A stretch of 64,000 nt of DNA from Bradyrhizobium sp. BTAi1 (GCF_000015165.1 NC_009485.1:6219501-6283500); one strand, 5' to 3'. Shown: positions 8,438 through 18,233, counted from the stretch's first letter. Program-made: numbers and translations. The notes: generated from the sequence alone by a model not told the origin.

Positions 8438-10357
8438 ATGGCGCACGACGACGACCAGACCAAACTCAGCCGCCGGCAGATCGTCGGCACGGCCGCACTC
8501 GGTGCGGCCGGCGTGGCCGGCAGCATCGGCCTGACCAAGACGATCGAGACCACGCCGGCCGCAGCGCAGCCGCGGCCAGCCCCAGGCAAGGCGGAAGTCG
8601 CGCCGGGCCAGCTTGACGATTACTACGTGTTCTTCTCCTCAGGCCAGACCGGCGAGCTCCGCATCGTCGGCATGCCCTCGATGCGCGAACTGATGCGCGT
8701 CCCCGTCTTCAACCGCTGCAGCGCCACCGGCTGGGGCCAGACCAATGAGAGCCGCAAGATCATGACCGAGGGGCTGCTGCCGGAGACGCGCGAGCGGCTC
8801 AAGGACAGGCTCGGCATCTGGATGAATGGTGACTGCCACCATCCACACATGTCGTTCACCAACGGCACCTATGACGGGCGTTACGTCTTCATCAATGACA
8901 AGGCCAACACCCGCCTCGCCCGCATTCGCACCGACGTCATGAAGTGCGACAAGATCATCGAGCTGCCGAACCAGTACACGATCCACGGCATGCGGCCGCA
9001 GAAGTTTCCGCGCACCGGCTATCTGTTCTGCAACGGCGAATATGAGGTGCCGCTGCCGAACGACGGCAAGGTGCTCGACGACAAGTCGAAATACTGGTCG
9101 ATCTTCTCGGCCGTCGACGGCGACACCATGAAGGTCGCCTGGCAGGTGATCGTCGACGGCAATCTCGACAACACCGATTGCGACTACCAGGGCAAATACG
9201 CCTTCGCGACCTGCTACAATTCCGAGAAAGGCGTGACCCTGGCCGAAATGACGGCCAGCGAGCAGGACTGGGTGACGATTTTCAACATCAAGCGCATCGA
9301 GGACGCCGTCAAGAAGGGCGACATCAAGGAGATGAACGGCGTTCCCGTCATCGACGGCCGCAAGGGCTCGCCCTATACCCGTTACGTGCCGGTGTCGAAC
9401 AGCCCACATGGTCTCAACACCGCGCCGGACGGCATCCACGTCGTCGCCAATGGCAAGCTGGCGCCGACGGTCACGGTGATGGACGTTCGCCTGATCGACA
9501 GCCTGTTCGACGACAAGATCAAGCCGCGCGACATCATCGTGGCCGAGCCCGAGCTCGGCCTCGGGCCGCTGCACACCGCCTTCGACGGCCGTGGCAACGC
9601 CTACACGACGTTGTTCCTGGACAGCCAGGTCTGCAAATGGAGCCTCGATCTCGCCAAGCGCGCGTTCAAGGGCGAGAAAGTGAACCCGATCATCCAGAAG
9701 CTCGACGTCCATTATCAGCCCGGCCACAACCACGCCTCGATGGGCGAAACGCGGGAGGCCGACGGCAAATGGCTGCTGTCCTTGAACAAGTTCTCCAAGG
9801 ATCGCTTCCTGAATGTCGGTCCGCTGAAGCCGGAGAACGACCAGCTGATCGACATTTCCGGTGACAAGATGGAACTGGTGCATGACGGCCCGAGCTTCGC
9901 CGAGCCGCACGACGCAGTGATCGTGCACCGCTCCAAGCTTGAGGGCCGCGTGACCTCGATCTGGAAGCGTGACGACCCGTTCTTCGCCGATGCGCGCAAG
10001 CAGGCCGCCGCCGACGGCGTCACCCTGGAGAGCGACGCCAAGGTGATCCGCGACGGCAACAAGGTGCGCGTCTACATGTGGTCCAGCGCGCCCGCCTATG
10101 CGCTCGAGAAGTTCGAGGTCAAGCAGGGCGACGAGGTGACGGTCTATGTCACCAATATCGACGACGTCGAGGACCTCGTGCACGGCTTCTGCATCGTCAA
10201 CTACGGCGTCAACATGGAGATCGACCCGCAGCAGACCTCGTCGGTGACCTTCATCGCCGACAAGCCCGGCGTCTATTGGTATTTCTGCACATGGTTCTGC
10301 CACGCCATGCACATGGAAATGCGCGGACGCATGCTGGTCTCGCCGCGGAACGCGTGA
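8438..10357 (+). CDS. nosZ: Nitrous oxide reductase NosZ (Tat-exported, clade I)
   Basis: Reduces N2O to N2 in the periplasm, the last step of denitrification. It has 639 residues. The N-terminus carries a twin-arginine signal (LSRRQIVGTAALGAAGVAGS), typical of clade I enzymes. A seven-bladed propeller follows, with CuZ histidines including those in GDCHHPHMSF. The C-terminal cupredoxin domain holds the CuA ligands in CTWFCHAMHMEM (about residues 617-628). AAGGAGA overlaps the nosR stop and places the start at 8438. All key copper ligands I looked for are present, so the enzyme should be active. Confidence 0.98.
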   Translation: MAHDDDQTKLSRRQIVGTAALGAAGVAGSIGLTKTIETTPAAAQPRPAPGKAEVAPGQLDDYYVFFSSGQTGELRIVGMPSMRELMRVPVFNRCSATGWGQTNESRKIMTEGLLPETRERLKDRLGIWMNGDCHHPHMSFTNGTYDGRYVFINDKANTRLARIRTDVMKCDKIIELPNQYTIHGMRPQKFPRTGYLFCNGEYEVPLPNDGKVLDDKSKYWSIFSAVDGDTMKVAWQVIVDGNLDNTDCDYQGKYAFATCYNSEKGVTLAEMTASEQDWVTIFNIKRIEDAVKKGDIKEMNGVPVIDGRKGSPYTRYVPVSNSPHGLNTAPDGIHVVANGKLAPTVTVMDVRLIDSLFDDKIKPRDIIVAEPELGLGPLHTAFDGRGNAYTTLFLDSQVCKWSLDLAKRAFKGEKVNPIIQKLDVHYQPGHNHASMGETREADGKWLLSLNKFSKDRFLNVGPLKPENDQLIDISGDKMELVHDGPSFAEPHDAVIVHRSKLEGRVTSIWKRDDPFFADARKQAAADGVTLESDAKVIRDGNKVRVYMWSSAPAYALEKFEVKQGDEVTVYVTNIDDVEDLVHGFCIVNYGVNMEIDPQQTSSVTFIADKPGVYWYFCTWFCHAMHMEMRGRMLVSPRNA

Positions 10358-10361
10358 GGCG

Positions 10362-11750
10362 ATGCGGCGCATGCGCCATATCCTGACATTGGGGCTGGCG
10401 GCGCTCATCGCCGCCGGCCTTCCCTGCCGCGCGACCGCAGCGACGCTGCGGGTCGCAGCCGGCACCCCTGACCTTCAGGCAGTTCTCGATAGCGCCGCTG
10501 ACTGCGACGAGATCATGCTGGCGCCCGGCACCTATCGCGGGCCCCTGCGGCTCACCCACCGCCTGACGCTGAGCGGCGTGGCCGGTTCGGTGATCACCGG
10601 TGAGGGCCAGGGCAGCGTCATCACCGTCACCGCGCCGGGCACCGTGATACGTGGCCTCGCCATCGGCGGCTCCGGCCGCTCGCTCGAGCAGATGGACTCC
10701 GGCATCTTCGTCGAGCAGTCCGCGCACGACACGCTGATCGAGCATAACAGGCTCGAGGACAATCTGTTCGGCGTCTATCTGCACGGCGCGGCCAACGCCA
10801 TGGTGCGCCACAACAGCATCATCGGACGGCGCGGCACGCAGCCGGGCGGCGTCGGCAATGGCGTGTCGGTGTGGAACGCGCCCGGCGCCCAGGTGGTCGA
10901 CAATGACATCCGCTACGGCCGCGACGGCGTGTTCGTGATCACCAGCCGCAACAACCTCTTCAGCCGAAATCGCTTCAGCGACCTGCGCTTCGCGGTCCAC
11001 GACATGTACGCCAATGACAGCGAGATCTCCGACAACATCTCGACCCGCAACATCATCGGCTATGCGATGATGTTCTCGAAGAACCTGGTGGTGAAGGGCA
11101 ACGTCTCCGATCATGATCGCGATCGCGGCCTGCTGTTCAACGCAACCAACGGCTCGCAGATCTCCGGCAACAGCGTGATCGGCGGCCTGCAGCCAGCGGA
11201 GCGCTGGGCCACCGCGGAGAACCGCGGCTCCGATGAAGGCATGCCGCAGACCGAGAAGAGCGCGGTCGGCGCGGGCTCCGGCGTCCGGCCGGGTCCAGAG
11301 AAATGCGTGTTCATCTACAATACCAACAACAACCGGATCTTCGACAATTGGCTGGAAGGCTGCGAGATCGGCGTCCATTTCACCGCCGGCTCCGAGGGCA
11401 ACGACATCCGCGGCAACGCCTTCGTCGGCAATGCCAGCCAGATCAAATATGTCGGCAGCCGTCATCTCGACTGGTCGAAGAACGGCCGCGGCAATTATTG
11501 GAGCGACAATCCCGGCTTCGATCTCAATGGCGACGGCGTCGCCGACACCGCCTATCGTCCGAACGATCTCATCGACCGCGTGTTGTGGACGGCGCCGGCC
11601 GCCAAGGTCCTGATCAATAGCCCCGCGGTGCAGGTGATCCGCTGGGCACAGGCGCAGTTTCCCGCGATCCTGCCCGGTGGCGTCGTCGACAGCCATCCTC
11701 TGATGGCGCCGCCGGCGCGCCGCACCGCTCCGGAGAGCCAGGCCCGATGA
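10362..11750 (+). CDS. nosD: NosD, periplasmic copper-site maturation protein
   Basis: A parallel beta-helix (CASH-domain) protein needed to build the CuZ site of NosZ. It has 462 residues with an N-terminal signal peptide ending about ATAA. The body is a run of short right-handed helix repeats rich in Asn and Asp turns, such as VEQSAHDTLIEHNRLEDNLF and DNDIRYGRDGVFVITSRNN. It begins 4 bases after the nosZ stop. Its last four bases overlap the nosF start (ATGA), which points to translational coupling. With NosF and NosY it forms the ABC-type maturation complex. Confidence 0.96.
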   Translation: MRRMRHILTLGLAALIAAGLPCRATAATLRVAAGTPDLQAVLDSAADCDEIMLAPGTYRGPLRLTHRLTLSGVAGSVITGEGQGSVITVTAPGTVIRGLAIGGSGRSLEQMDSGIFVEQSAHDTLIEHNRLEDNLFGVYLHGAANAMVRHNSIIGRRGTQPGGVGNGVSVWNAPGAQVVDNDIRYGRDGVFVITSRNNLFSRNRFSDLRFAVHDMYANDSEISDNISTRNIIGYAMMFSKNLVVKGNVSDHDRDRGLLFNATNGSQISGNSVIGGLQPAERWATAENRGSDEGMPQTEKSAVGAGSGVRPGPEKCVFIYNTNNNRIFDNWLEGCEIGVHFTAGSEGNDIRGNAFVGNASQIKYVGSRHLDWSKNGRGNYWSDNPGFDLNGDGVADTAYRPNDLIDRVLWTAPAAKVLINSPAVQVIRWAQAQFPAILPGGVVDSHPLMAPPARRTAPESQAR

Positions 11751-12667
11751 CCGCGACAATCCATATCGCCGACGTGATCAAGCATTACAACAAGGTCGAG
11801 GCCGTGAGGGGCGTGTCGTTCGACCTCGCCGCGGGCGAGATGGTCGCTCTGATCGGCCACAACGGCGCCGGCAAGACGACGCTGATGAAGATGATGCTCG
11901 GCCTGATCCGCCCCACCCGCGGCACCATCGCCGTGCTCGGGGAGAATCCAGCCGCCGGCGAATTCTCCTCCCGTCGGCAGCTCGGCTATCTGCCGGAGAA
12001 CGTCGCCTTCGACGCCGCTCTCAGCGGCCGGGAGACGCAGGCCTTCTACGCCCGCCTCAAGCGTGAGCCGGTGCAGGAGGCGCTGGCGCTGCTCGACATC
12101 GTCGGTCTCGGCGACGCGGCGAAGCGCCGCGTCAACACCTACTCCAAGGGCATGCGCCAACGTCTCGGCCTGGCGCAGGCGCTGATCGGCCGCCCGCGGG
12201 TGCTGCTGCTCGACGAGCCGACCACCGGCCTCGACCCGGAGCTGCGCCAGACCTTCTACGACGTGATCCAGAAGCTCGCCGCCGAAGGCACCACCGTGCT
12301 GTTGTCGTCGCACGCGCTGACCGAACTCGAGGAGCGCGCCGGCCGCGTCATCATCATGAACCGCGGCCTCAAGGTCGCCGATGGAACGCTGGAGGAGCTG
12401 CGCAGGCTGGCGCGATTGCCGACGCGCATCCGGGTCAAAGTCGCCAACCTGCCGCCAGCGGGCCGGCCAGCCTGGCTGCCCGCGACCGCCTCGTATCGCC
12501 GGATCAATGGCCACATCGTCGAGATCGACGCGGCGCCAAACGAGAAGATCGAGCTCCTGCGCCGCGCGACCGCCGACGGCACCGCCGTGCAGGATCTCGA
12601 GCTCATTCCGCCCAATCTCGACGAACTCTACGCGCATTTCCTGCGCCACGCCGAGCGCCCGCAATGA
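11747..12667 (+). CDS. nosF: NosF, ABC transporter ATPase for NosZ maturation
   Basis: Cytoplasmic ATPase that drives the NosDFY complex. It has 306 residues. Walker A is GHNGAGKTT (about residue 38), the ABC signature is YSKGMRQRLGLAQAL, Walker B with switch is VLLLDEPTTGLD, and the H-loop is SSHALTELEE. The final 90 residues form the extra domain usual in NosF. The gene overlaps nosD by ATGA at its start and nosY by ATGA at its end, implying fixed stoichiometry. Confidence 0.96.
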   Translation: MTATIHIADVIKHYNKVEAVRGVSFDLAAGEMVALIGHNGAGKTTLMKMMLGLIRPTRGTIAVLGENPAAGEFSSRRQLGYLPENVAFDAALSGRETQAFYARLKREPVQEALALLDIVGLGDAAKRRVNTYSKGMRQRLGLAQALIGRPRVLLLDEPTTGLDPELRQTFYDVIQKLAAEGTTVLLSSHALTELEERAGRVIIMNRGLKVADGTLEELRRLARLPTRIRVKVANLPPAGRPAWLPATASYRRINGHIVEIDAAPNEKIELLRRATADGTAVQDLELIPPNLDELYAHFLRHAERPQ

Positions 12668-13494
12668 ACAGCGTGATCACCATCGCCGCCAAGGAAATCC
12701 AGCAGGCAATTCGCAATCGCTGGGTGCTGGCGGCGACCCTGCTGCTGGCCGGGCTCGCGCTATCGCTGACCTTCCTCGGCAGCGCCCCGACCGGCACGGT
12801 CGGCGCCCGTGCGCTGGATGTGGTCATCGTCAGCCTGTCGAGCCTGACGATCTTCCTGATCCCGCTGATCGCGCTGCTGATCGCGCATGACGCCATCGTC
12901 GGCGACATGGAGCGCGGCACCATGCTGCTGCTGCTGAGCTATCCGGTGGCGCGGTGGCAGGTGCTGCTCGGCAAGTTCCTCGGCCATCTCGCCGTGCTCG
13001 CTTTCGCAACCTGCCTCGGCTACGGCGCAGCAGCTGCGGCGCTGCCGATCATAGGCAGCAGCTTCGACAGCGAGGGGCTTGCCGCCTTCGCCGCGATGAT
13101 CGGCTCATCCATCCTGCTCGGTGCGGTGTTTGTCGCGATCGGCTATCTCGTCAGCGCCGTGGTGCGCGACCGCGGCACCGCCGCGGGGCTGTGCATCGGG
13201 CTGTGGCTGGCGCTGGTGCTGATTTACGACATGGCGCTGCTTGGCCTGCTGGTGCTCGACCAGGGCCGCAACATCTCCGGCGGCATGCTCAACGCGCTGC
13301 TGCTGCTCAACCCGACCGACGCCTACCGGCTGTTCAACCTGACCGGCTTCGCCAATGTCAGCCTGTTCTCCGGAATGGCCGGGCTCGCGGGCAGCAGCAC
13401 GCTGTCGGTGCAGGCGCTGCTCACCGCGCTCGTCCTCTGGATTCTGGTCCCGCTCGCCGGCGCTGCGCTGGCCTTTTCCCGGAGGGAGCTATGA
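12664..13494 (+). CDS. nosY: NosY, ABC permease of the NosDFY complex
   Basis: Inner-membrane partner of NosF. It has 276 residues with about six hydrophobic helices (for example LSSLTIFLIPLIALLIAHDA and GLCIGLWLALVLIYDMALLG) and an N-terminal ABC-2-type segment, ITIAAKEIQQAIRNRWVLAA. The start overlaps the nosF stop, and the stop overlaps the nosL start at 13491. The translocated species is thought to support sulfur or copper insertion into CuZ; the sequence does not settle which. Confidence 0.96.
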   Translation: MNSVITIAAKEIQQAIRNRWVLAATLLLAGLALSLTFLGSAPTGTVGARALDVVIVSLSSLTIFLIPLIALLIAHDAIVGDMERGTMLLLLSYPVARWQVLLGKFLGHLAVLAFATCLGYGAAAAALPIIGSSFDSEGLAAFAAMIGSSILLGAVFVAIGYLVSAVVRDRGTAAGLCIGLWLALVLIYDMALLGLLVLDQGRNISGGMLNALLLLNPTDAYRLFNLTGFANVSLFSGMAGLAGSSTLSVQALLTALVLWILVPLAGAALAFSRREL

Positions 13495-14036
13495 AGCGTC
13501 TTGCTCGCGCCTGCGCCGTTGGCGTCGCCCTCGTGCTCGCCGGCTGCAACGACAAACAGGCCGCCGCCCCGCCGCCGCCGATCAAGCTGAGCGCGGAGGC
13601 AATCGGCCACTATTGCGGCATGAACCTGCTCGAGCATTCCGGGCCCAAGGGACAGATCTTCGCCGCCAGCCTGATCGAGCCGGTGTGGTTCTCCTCCGCG
13701 CGCGACGCCATCGCCTTCACGATGCTGCCGGACGAGCCCAAGGACATCCAGGCCATCTACGTCTCCGACATGGCGAAGGCGGTGAGCTGGGACAATCCCG
13801 GCGCCGACAATTGGGTCGAAGCGCGCAAAGCGGTGTTCGTGATCGGCAGCCGGCTCAAGAGCGGCATGGGGAGCGACGAGGCGGTGCCGTTCTCCGCTCG
13901 GAGCGCCGCCGAGCGCTTCGTCGCCGAGCATGGCGGCCGCATCGTCGGCTTTGCCGAGGTGCCGCGCGACTATGTGCTGAGCTCGGCGGATGATCGCGAC
14001 GGCGCAACCAAGCCGGACCCCAAAGACAGCAATTGA
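13491..14036 (+). CDS. nosL: NosL, copper-binding lipoprotein chaperone
   Basis: Delivers Cu(I) for NosZ assembly. I use the ATG at 13491, which overlaps the nosY stop and follows GGAGGGA; this gives 181 residues. A lipoprotein signal ends VLAGC. The copper motif YCGMN follows near residue 43, and later come methionines and MGSDEAVPF, typical of NosL. A longer frame open upstream on this strand lies inside nosY and is not coding. Confidence 0.95.
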   Translation: MKRLARACAVGVALVLAGCNDKQAAAPPPPIKLSAEAIGHYCGMNLLEHSGPKGQIFAASLIEPVWFSSARDAIAFTMLPDEPKDIQAIYVSDMAKAVSWDNPGADNWVEARKAVFVIGSRLKSGMGSDEAVPFSARSAAERFVAEHGGRIVGFAEVPRDYVLSSADDRDGATKPDPKDSN

Positions 14037-14046
14037 GCAGACGCTG

Positions 14047-15045
14047 ATGACCCATCACCTCTCGCGACGACGCTTCATCCGTATCAGTGCCGCGATGGCC
14101 GGACTTGCACTGGCTCCGCGCGCCACCGATGCCGCCCAGGACATGAGCGGTCTGGTCGAATGGCGTGGCACCCTCCTCGGCGCCGTCGCCACCATGAAGC
14201 TGCACCACCCGGATCGCGCGGAAGCCGAACGGCTGATCGCGCGATCGGTCGCCGAAGCACGCCGGCTGGAACGGCTGTTCAGCCTCTATCTCCCGGACTC
14301 CGCGCTGGTCACGCTGAACCGCACCGGCGTGCTCGTCGAGCCGGCGCCCGAGCTCGTCGACATTCTCACGCTGTCGCAGCGCTATGCTGTCCTAACCGAG
14401 GGCCGCTTCGATCCCACGGTTCAGCCGTTGTGGACGCTCTATGCCGATCACTTCGCGCGCCCCGATGCGGATCCCGACGGCCCCAAGCGGGCGGCGATCC
14501 GCGAGGCGCTGGCACGGGTCGGCTATCACAGGCTCACCGTGAGCCGGGATCGGATCGTCATGCCGCAAGGCACTGCGATTACCCTGAACGGCGTCGCACA
14601 AGGCTATGTCACCGACAGGATCGTTGATCTCCTGCGCAGCCAGGGGGTGCGGCAGAGCCTCGTCGACATGGGCGAGGCGCGGGCCATCGGGACACGGCCG
14701 GACGGACACCCCTGGGACGTCGCGATCGAGGATCCGGACGTCGCCGGTCGCACGGCCGAGATGCTGGCCGTCATCGACCGGGCCGTATCGACATCCGGCG
14801 CCTATGGCTTCCGTTTCGATCCTCAGGGCCGCTTCAACCATCTGTTCGATCCGCAGAGCGGCGGCTGCGCACATTCCTATCGCAGCGTGGCAACCGTGGC
14901 CGCCGATGCCACCGCCGCAGATGCGCTATCCACCGCATTCAGCATCATGCCGGAAACCGACATCCGCGCGGTCATGCCGCGCGCCGGGATCGATCGCGTT
15001 CATCTGATCGACGCGAACGGTGTGGCCGTCGATCTCATCGCCTGA
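14047..15045 (+). CDS. nosX: NosX, FAD:protein FMN transferase (ApbE family)
   Basis: Transfers FMN from FAD to the threonine of the SGAT motif in NosR, in the periplasm. The start at 14047 (MTHHLSRRRF) opens a Tat-type signal with SRRRFIRISAAMAGLAL; a frame open to 13990 overlaps nosL and is less likely. It has 332 residues. ApbE features include the run LERLFSLYLPDSALVTLN, the glycine-rich ITLNGVAQGYVTD, and the metal/FAD-binding region SGAYGFRFD with HLFDPQSG. It completes nosRZDFYLX. Confidence 0.95.
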   Translation: MTHHLSRRRFIRISAAMAGLALAPRATDAAQDMSGLVEWRGTLLGAVATMKLHHPDRAEAERLIARSVAEARRLERLFSLYLPDSALVTLNRTGVLVEPAPELVDILTLSQRYAVLTEGRFDPTVQPLWTLYADHFARPDADPDGPKRAAIREALARVGYHRLTVSRDRIVMPQGTAITLNGVAQGYVTDRIVDLLRSQGVRQSLVDMGEARAIGTRPDGHPWDVAIEDPDVAGRTAEMLAVIDRAVSTSGAYGFRFDPQGRFNHLFDPQSGGCAHSYRSVATVAADATAADALSTAFSIMPETDIRAVMPRAGIDRVHLIDANGVAVDLIA

Positions 15046-15195
15046 CCGCCGTCGTGGCGCGCGGCAGCAAGTCCATCCGTGCGCGAGGTCGGCGACCGGC
15101 CGTGCAGAATCGAGCAACAGAGCGATACGGATCGAAGCCGCCCAGCCGCGCGGTCTCTGGCGCCTTCTCGCCGGCGCCCTGACATCAAGCTGCGG

Positions 15196-16047
15196 CTATG
15201 ATGATACTGTTGGAGCCAATGCCGGCAAGCGCAGCTCACGAGACAGGAGTTGGACCAGCTTGGCGTGGCTCGGAACGCCCAGCTTCGTTCTGATGCTGCG
15301 CAACTGATGATCGACGGTGTGAACCGAGCGCCGGAGGTCGCGCGCGATTTCCTTGTAGCCCATTCCCTTCGCGGCGAGACGCGCAACCCGGATCTCCGCT
15401 TCCGTCAATTGCCCGGAGATGCTGGTCAAAGCGATCAGCTGCGGGGCGGCGTCGTCCTGCAGCGACTTCGACGCCGCAAGAATCGGCGAAACGACCTCGT
15501 GCAGCACCGACCTGAACAGATCGACCAAGGCGATCTCCCATCCACGGCTGGCGCGCGTGAGCCGGTCAACGGACATGAGGCCGAACGGCCGCCCGTCGTC
15601 GCCCCTCATGGGCATGATCATCTTCGTCTTGGTGCCGGTGGCCAGGAGTGCGGCACGCGCGGACCGACTCATTCCCGCCGCGCTCGCGACCACCTCCAAC
15701 ACGACAGGAGCGTCGGCGTTCCAAAGCTGCCGCATCCCGGGATCGGAATTATCGAGCGTCGTCCCCTTTGCGCTCCGAGCGTCGCAGCCCAGCAAGGCGC
15801 TTTCCCAGCGTCCGCAGACATAGACTGCATCGGACGGACTGCCGATATTGCCGTCGACGCGCTCGCCCTGCACGCGCTCCAGCAACCATTGCGCGGCAAT
15901 ATTGCCCGCCAAGGTCACATCATCGATCGCCAACAACATATGTGCAGCCAGGTCACGCGCTGGCGCGAAAGAGATGGCGCCGCGAGCATCGAGCAAGGAC
16001 GCCCGCAACGTTTGCTGCTGGCGAAAACAGGCCGCATCTCGATTCAC
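15196..16047 (-). CDS. LuxR-family transcriptional regulator
   Basis: Probable regulator of the divergent GMC oxidoreductase and aldehyde dehydrogenase genes. The start is a GTG ending at 16047 with AAGGAG 7 bases upstream, giving 283 residues. The first 200 residues look like a ligand-sensing domain with no receiver signature (RDGRPFGLMSVDRLTRAS is GAF-like). The C-terminus is a GerE/LuxR helix-turn-helix: LTEAEIRVARLAAKGMGYKE, then IARDLRRSVHTVDHQLRSI. There is no phosphoacceptor Asp, so control is probably by a small molecule. Two palindromes in the divergent promoter region are candidate operators. Confidence 0.88.
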   Translation of the reverse strand: MNRDAACFRQQQTLRASLLDARGAISFAPARDLAAHMLLAIDDVTLAGNIAAQWLLERVQGERVDGNIGSPSDAVYVCGRWESALLGCDARSAKGTTLDNSDPGMRQLWNADAPVVLEVVASAAGMSRSARAALLATGTKTKMIMPMRGDDGRPFGLMSVDRLTRASRGWEIALVDLFRSVLHEVVSPILAASKSLQDDAAPQLIALTSISGQLTEAEIRVARLAAKGMGYKEIARDLRRSVHTVDHQLRSIRTKLGVPSHAKLVQLLSRELRLPALAPTVSS

Positions 16048-16289
16048 GACCGCGCTCCTTCGTCGGCAATGAAGAGGTACCACCCGACGCTGCCGATGCT
16101 GGTCTCTCGCGCGATCGGGCCGGATGACCATGCGACCGCTCAGAACCACTGCAGCGGCATCGCTCCCCGGATGATCTACCGACCAGCGTCAGCTGGTTAC
16201 CTCGCATGATCGTACAGCCTATTCGCAGCCGGAGGTGATGGCAAGCCCACCGCCGCCCGCGATCATGGGCGCGCGATCTCGCACAACTT

Positions 16290-16335
16290 CGGATGTCGAA
16301 CATCCGCCGGCCGGCCAATAGCGAATGTTCGCTAT
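16290..16335. promoter_or_regulatory. Paired palindromes in the LuxR-GMC divergent promoter
   Basis: Two perfect dyads 11 bases apart. CGGATGT-CGA-ACATCCG is at 16290-16306 and ATAGCGAA-TG-TTCGCTAT at 16318-16335. They lie in the 391-bp gap between the regulator and the GMC gene. A TTGACA -35-like hexamer is at 16362-16367, but no good -10 follows. The rest of the gap shows no gene. Binding by the adjacent LuxR protein is inferred. Confidence 0.5.
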
Positions 16336-16438
16336 GTACGGTTGCACTTTCCTGGTCACTCTTGACATCAAGACTAACGCGCAACGTCGCGACCTGGTCT
16401 AGCAGACCAACAAAGACAAAATGGGCGGAGACGAGAAA

Positions 16439-18151
16439 ATGCCGAAACACGAGGCAGAGTTCGACTATGTCATCGTCGGTGCCGGGAGTGCGGGATGCGT
16501 TCTGGCGAACCGTTTGACGGAAGATCCGAACGTCAAGGTTGCGATCCTCGAGGCGGGGGGCCGAAACAAATCCCTCATGCTGAGAATGCCGGCGGCCATA
16601 GGCGACATCTTCATGCAGAAGGGACCGGCGAATTGGATGTTCCAGACCGTCCCTCAAGGCACGTTGGACGCGCGGCGTCTGTATCAGCCGCGCGGACGAG
16701 GTTGGGGAGGATCCTCCGCCATCAACGGCATGCTCTACGTACGCGGCCACGCGCGCGACTACGACCAATGGCGGCAAACCGGCCTGACCGGCTGGGGTTA
16801 TGCCGATGTGTTGCCGTATTTCAAGCGAGCCGAGCATAACGAGAATGGCGGCGACACGTGGCGGGGCGACCGCGGCCCTCTCTGGGTCTCGGTTGGCCCG
16901 AACGGCAATCCGCTCTACCGCGCGTTCATCAACGCCGGACGGCAGGCCGGCCATCCCGTCACGCGCGATTTCAACGGATATCAGCAGGAGGGGCTCGGGC
17001 CGTTCCACCTCACGATCAAAGACGGCGAACGCTGCAGCGCAGCATCGGCCTATCTGGAACCGGCGATCCGGGACCGGCGAAATCTCGCCGTGTTGTCCCA
17101 TGCCCACGCGATGAAGATCATCATCGAGAACGGCGAAGCCAGAGGCGTGCAATACGCGTCCGGTCGCATGAAGGTCGTGAAGACCGTGCGCGCCCGACGT
17201 GAAGTGATCCTCTCGGCCGGGGTCTTCCAGAGTCCGCAACTGCTGATGCTGTCGGGCATCGGTCCTGCCGACGCGCTGCGGCGGCATGGCATTTCGGTCG
17301 TCCACGACGCCCCCGAGATAGGACAGAACCTGCAGGACCATTTCGATGTGGTGATGAGCTATCGATGCACCAAGCCCATCACCGCTCATTCGTTCATCAC
17401 GGGATATCGCAAGATTCTGCTGGGCCTGGAATATCTGCTGTTCCGGACCGGTCAGGGACGCACCAACCACGTTCAGGCCGGCGCGTTTCTCAAGTCCCGC
17501 ACAGAACTGGATCGGCCTGACATCCAGTTGCACTTCGCCAATGTCATGCTCCTCAATCATCAGCCGCTGAAAACCCATTCTCATGGCTTCGGTCTTCACG
17601 TCTGTCAGCTACGCCCTGAGAGCCGCGGCGAGATGCGGCTGGCGTCCCCTGATCCCTTCGCTGCGCCGATCATCGATCCGCGATATCTCTCCTCCGAGAC
17701 CGATCGGCGCACGATCCGCGACGGTGTGAGGATGGTTCGCGAGATCGTTCAGCAAGACGCCTTGAGAATGTATCGCGGGCCGGAAGTGCATCCGGGCCTT
17801 GATGTGCAGACCGACTCCGAGATCGACGCGTGGACGCGCCAGACGGGACAATCCATCTTTCATCCTGTCGGCACCGTCCGCATGGGCGCAGACGCCAACG
17901 CGCCGGTCGGGCCGGACTTGGCGCTGCGCGGGGTGAGGCGGCTGCGCGTCGTTGACGCCTCCGTCATGCCGACATTGGTCGGCGGCAACACGAACGCGGC
18001 GACGATCATGATCGCTGAAAAGGCTGCCGATATGGTGCGGGGGCGCCCACCATTGTCGCGCGAAGAAGCACCGATTGCCGAGGACGTCGCAATCTCCCAC
18101 CGCGTGCAGGTCCAGCGCTTCGCGTCGGGCACCGCGGTGGCGTTCAATTAG
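16439..18151 (+). CDS. GMC-family FAD alcohol oxidoreductase
   Basis: Choline dehydrogenase-like flavoprotein, expected to oxidise a primary alcohol to its aldehyde. From the ATG at 16439 it has 570 residues; the ATG at 16421 is possible but has no Shine-Dalgarno sequence. The FAD-binding VIVGAGSAGCVLANRL starts near residue 10. GMC signatures follow (RGRGWGGSSAINGMLYVRG and ILSAGVFQSPQLLMLSGIG). The active-site His is in FHPVGTVRMG and the paired Asn in VGGNTNAATIMIAEKAADM. It is followed after 82 bp by an aldehyde dehydrogenase. Substrate unknown; the partner suggests aromatic (coniferyl-type) or long-chain alcohols. Confidence 0.93.
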   Translation: MPKHEAEFDYVIVGAGSAGCVLANRLTEDPNVKVAILEAGGRNKSLMLRMPAAIGDIFMQKGPANWMFQTVPQGTLDARRLYQPRGRGWGGSSAINGMLYVRGHARDYDQWRQTGLTGWGYADVLPYFKRAEHNENGGDTWRGDRGPLWVSVGPNGNPLYRAFINAGRQAGHPVTRDFNGYQQEGLGPFHLTIKDGERCSAASAYLEPAIRDRRNLAVLSHAHAMKIIIENGEARGVQYASGRMKVVKTVRARREVILSAGVFQSPQLLMLSGIGPADALRRHGISVVHDAPEIGQNLQDHFDVVMSYRCTKPITAHSFITGYRKILLGLEYLLFRTGQGRTNHVQAGAFLKSRTELDRPDIQLHFANVMLLNHQPLKTHSHGFGLHVCQLRPESRGEMRLASPDPFAAPIIDPRYLSSETDRRTIRDGVRMVREIVQQDALRMYRGPEVHPGLDVQTDSEIDAWTRQTGQSIFHPVGTVRMGADANAPVGPDLALRGVRRLRVVDASVMPTLVGGNTNAATIMIAEKAADMVRGRPPLSREEAPIAEDVAISHRVQVQRFASGTAVAFN

Positions 18152-18233
18152 CGCAATCGCGAACTTGCGCGATGTATCCCCTCCAGATCTCTGACATTCG
18201 TAGACCAACAGATTTGAACAAGAGGCCACGACG

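Noticed and set aside
8639..10465. Long open frame antisense to nosZ (608 codons)
   Set aside because: It is a GC-driven shadow: its residues (long Val/Ala/Asp/His runs) mirror the nosZ codons, and nosZ itself has all functional motifs.
16362..16367. TTGACA as -35 element of the GMC gene
   Set aside because: No acceptable -10 hexamer at 16-18 bp spacing; not listed as a promoter.
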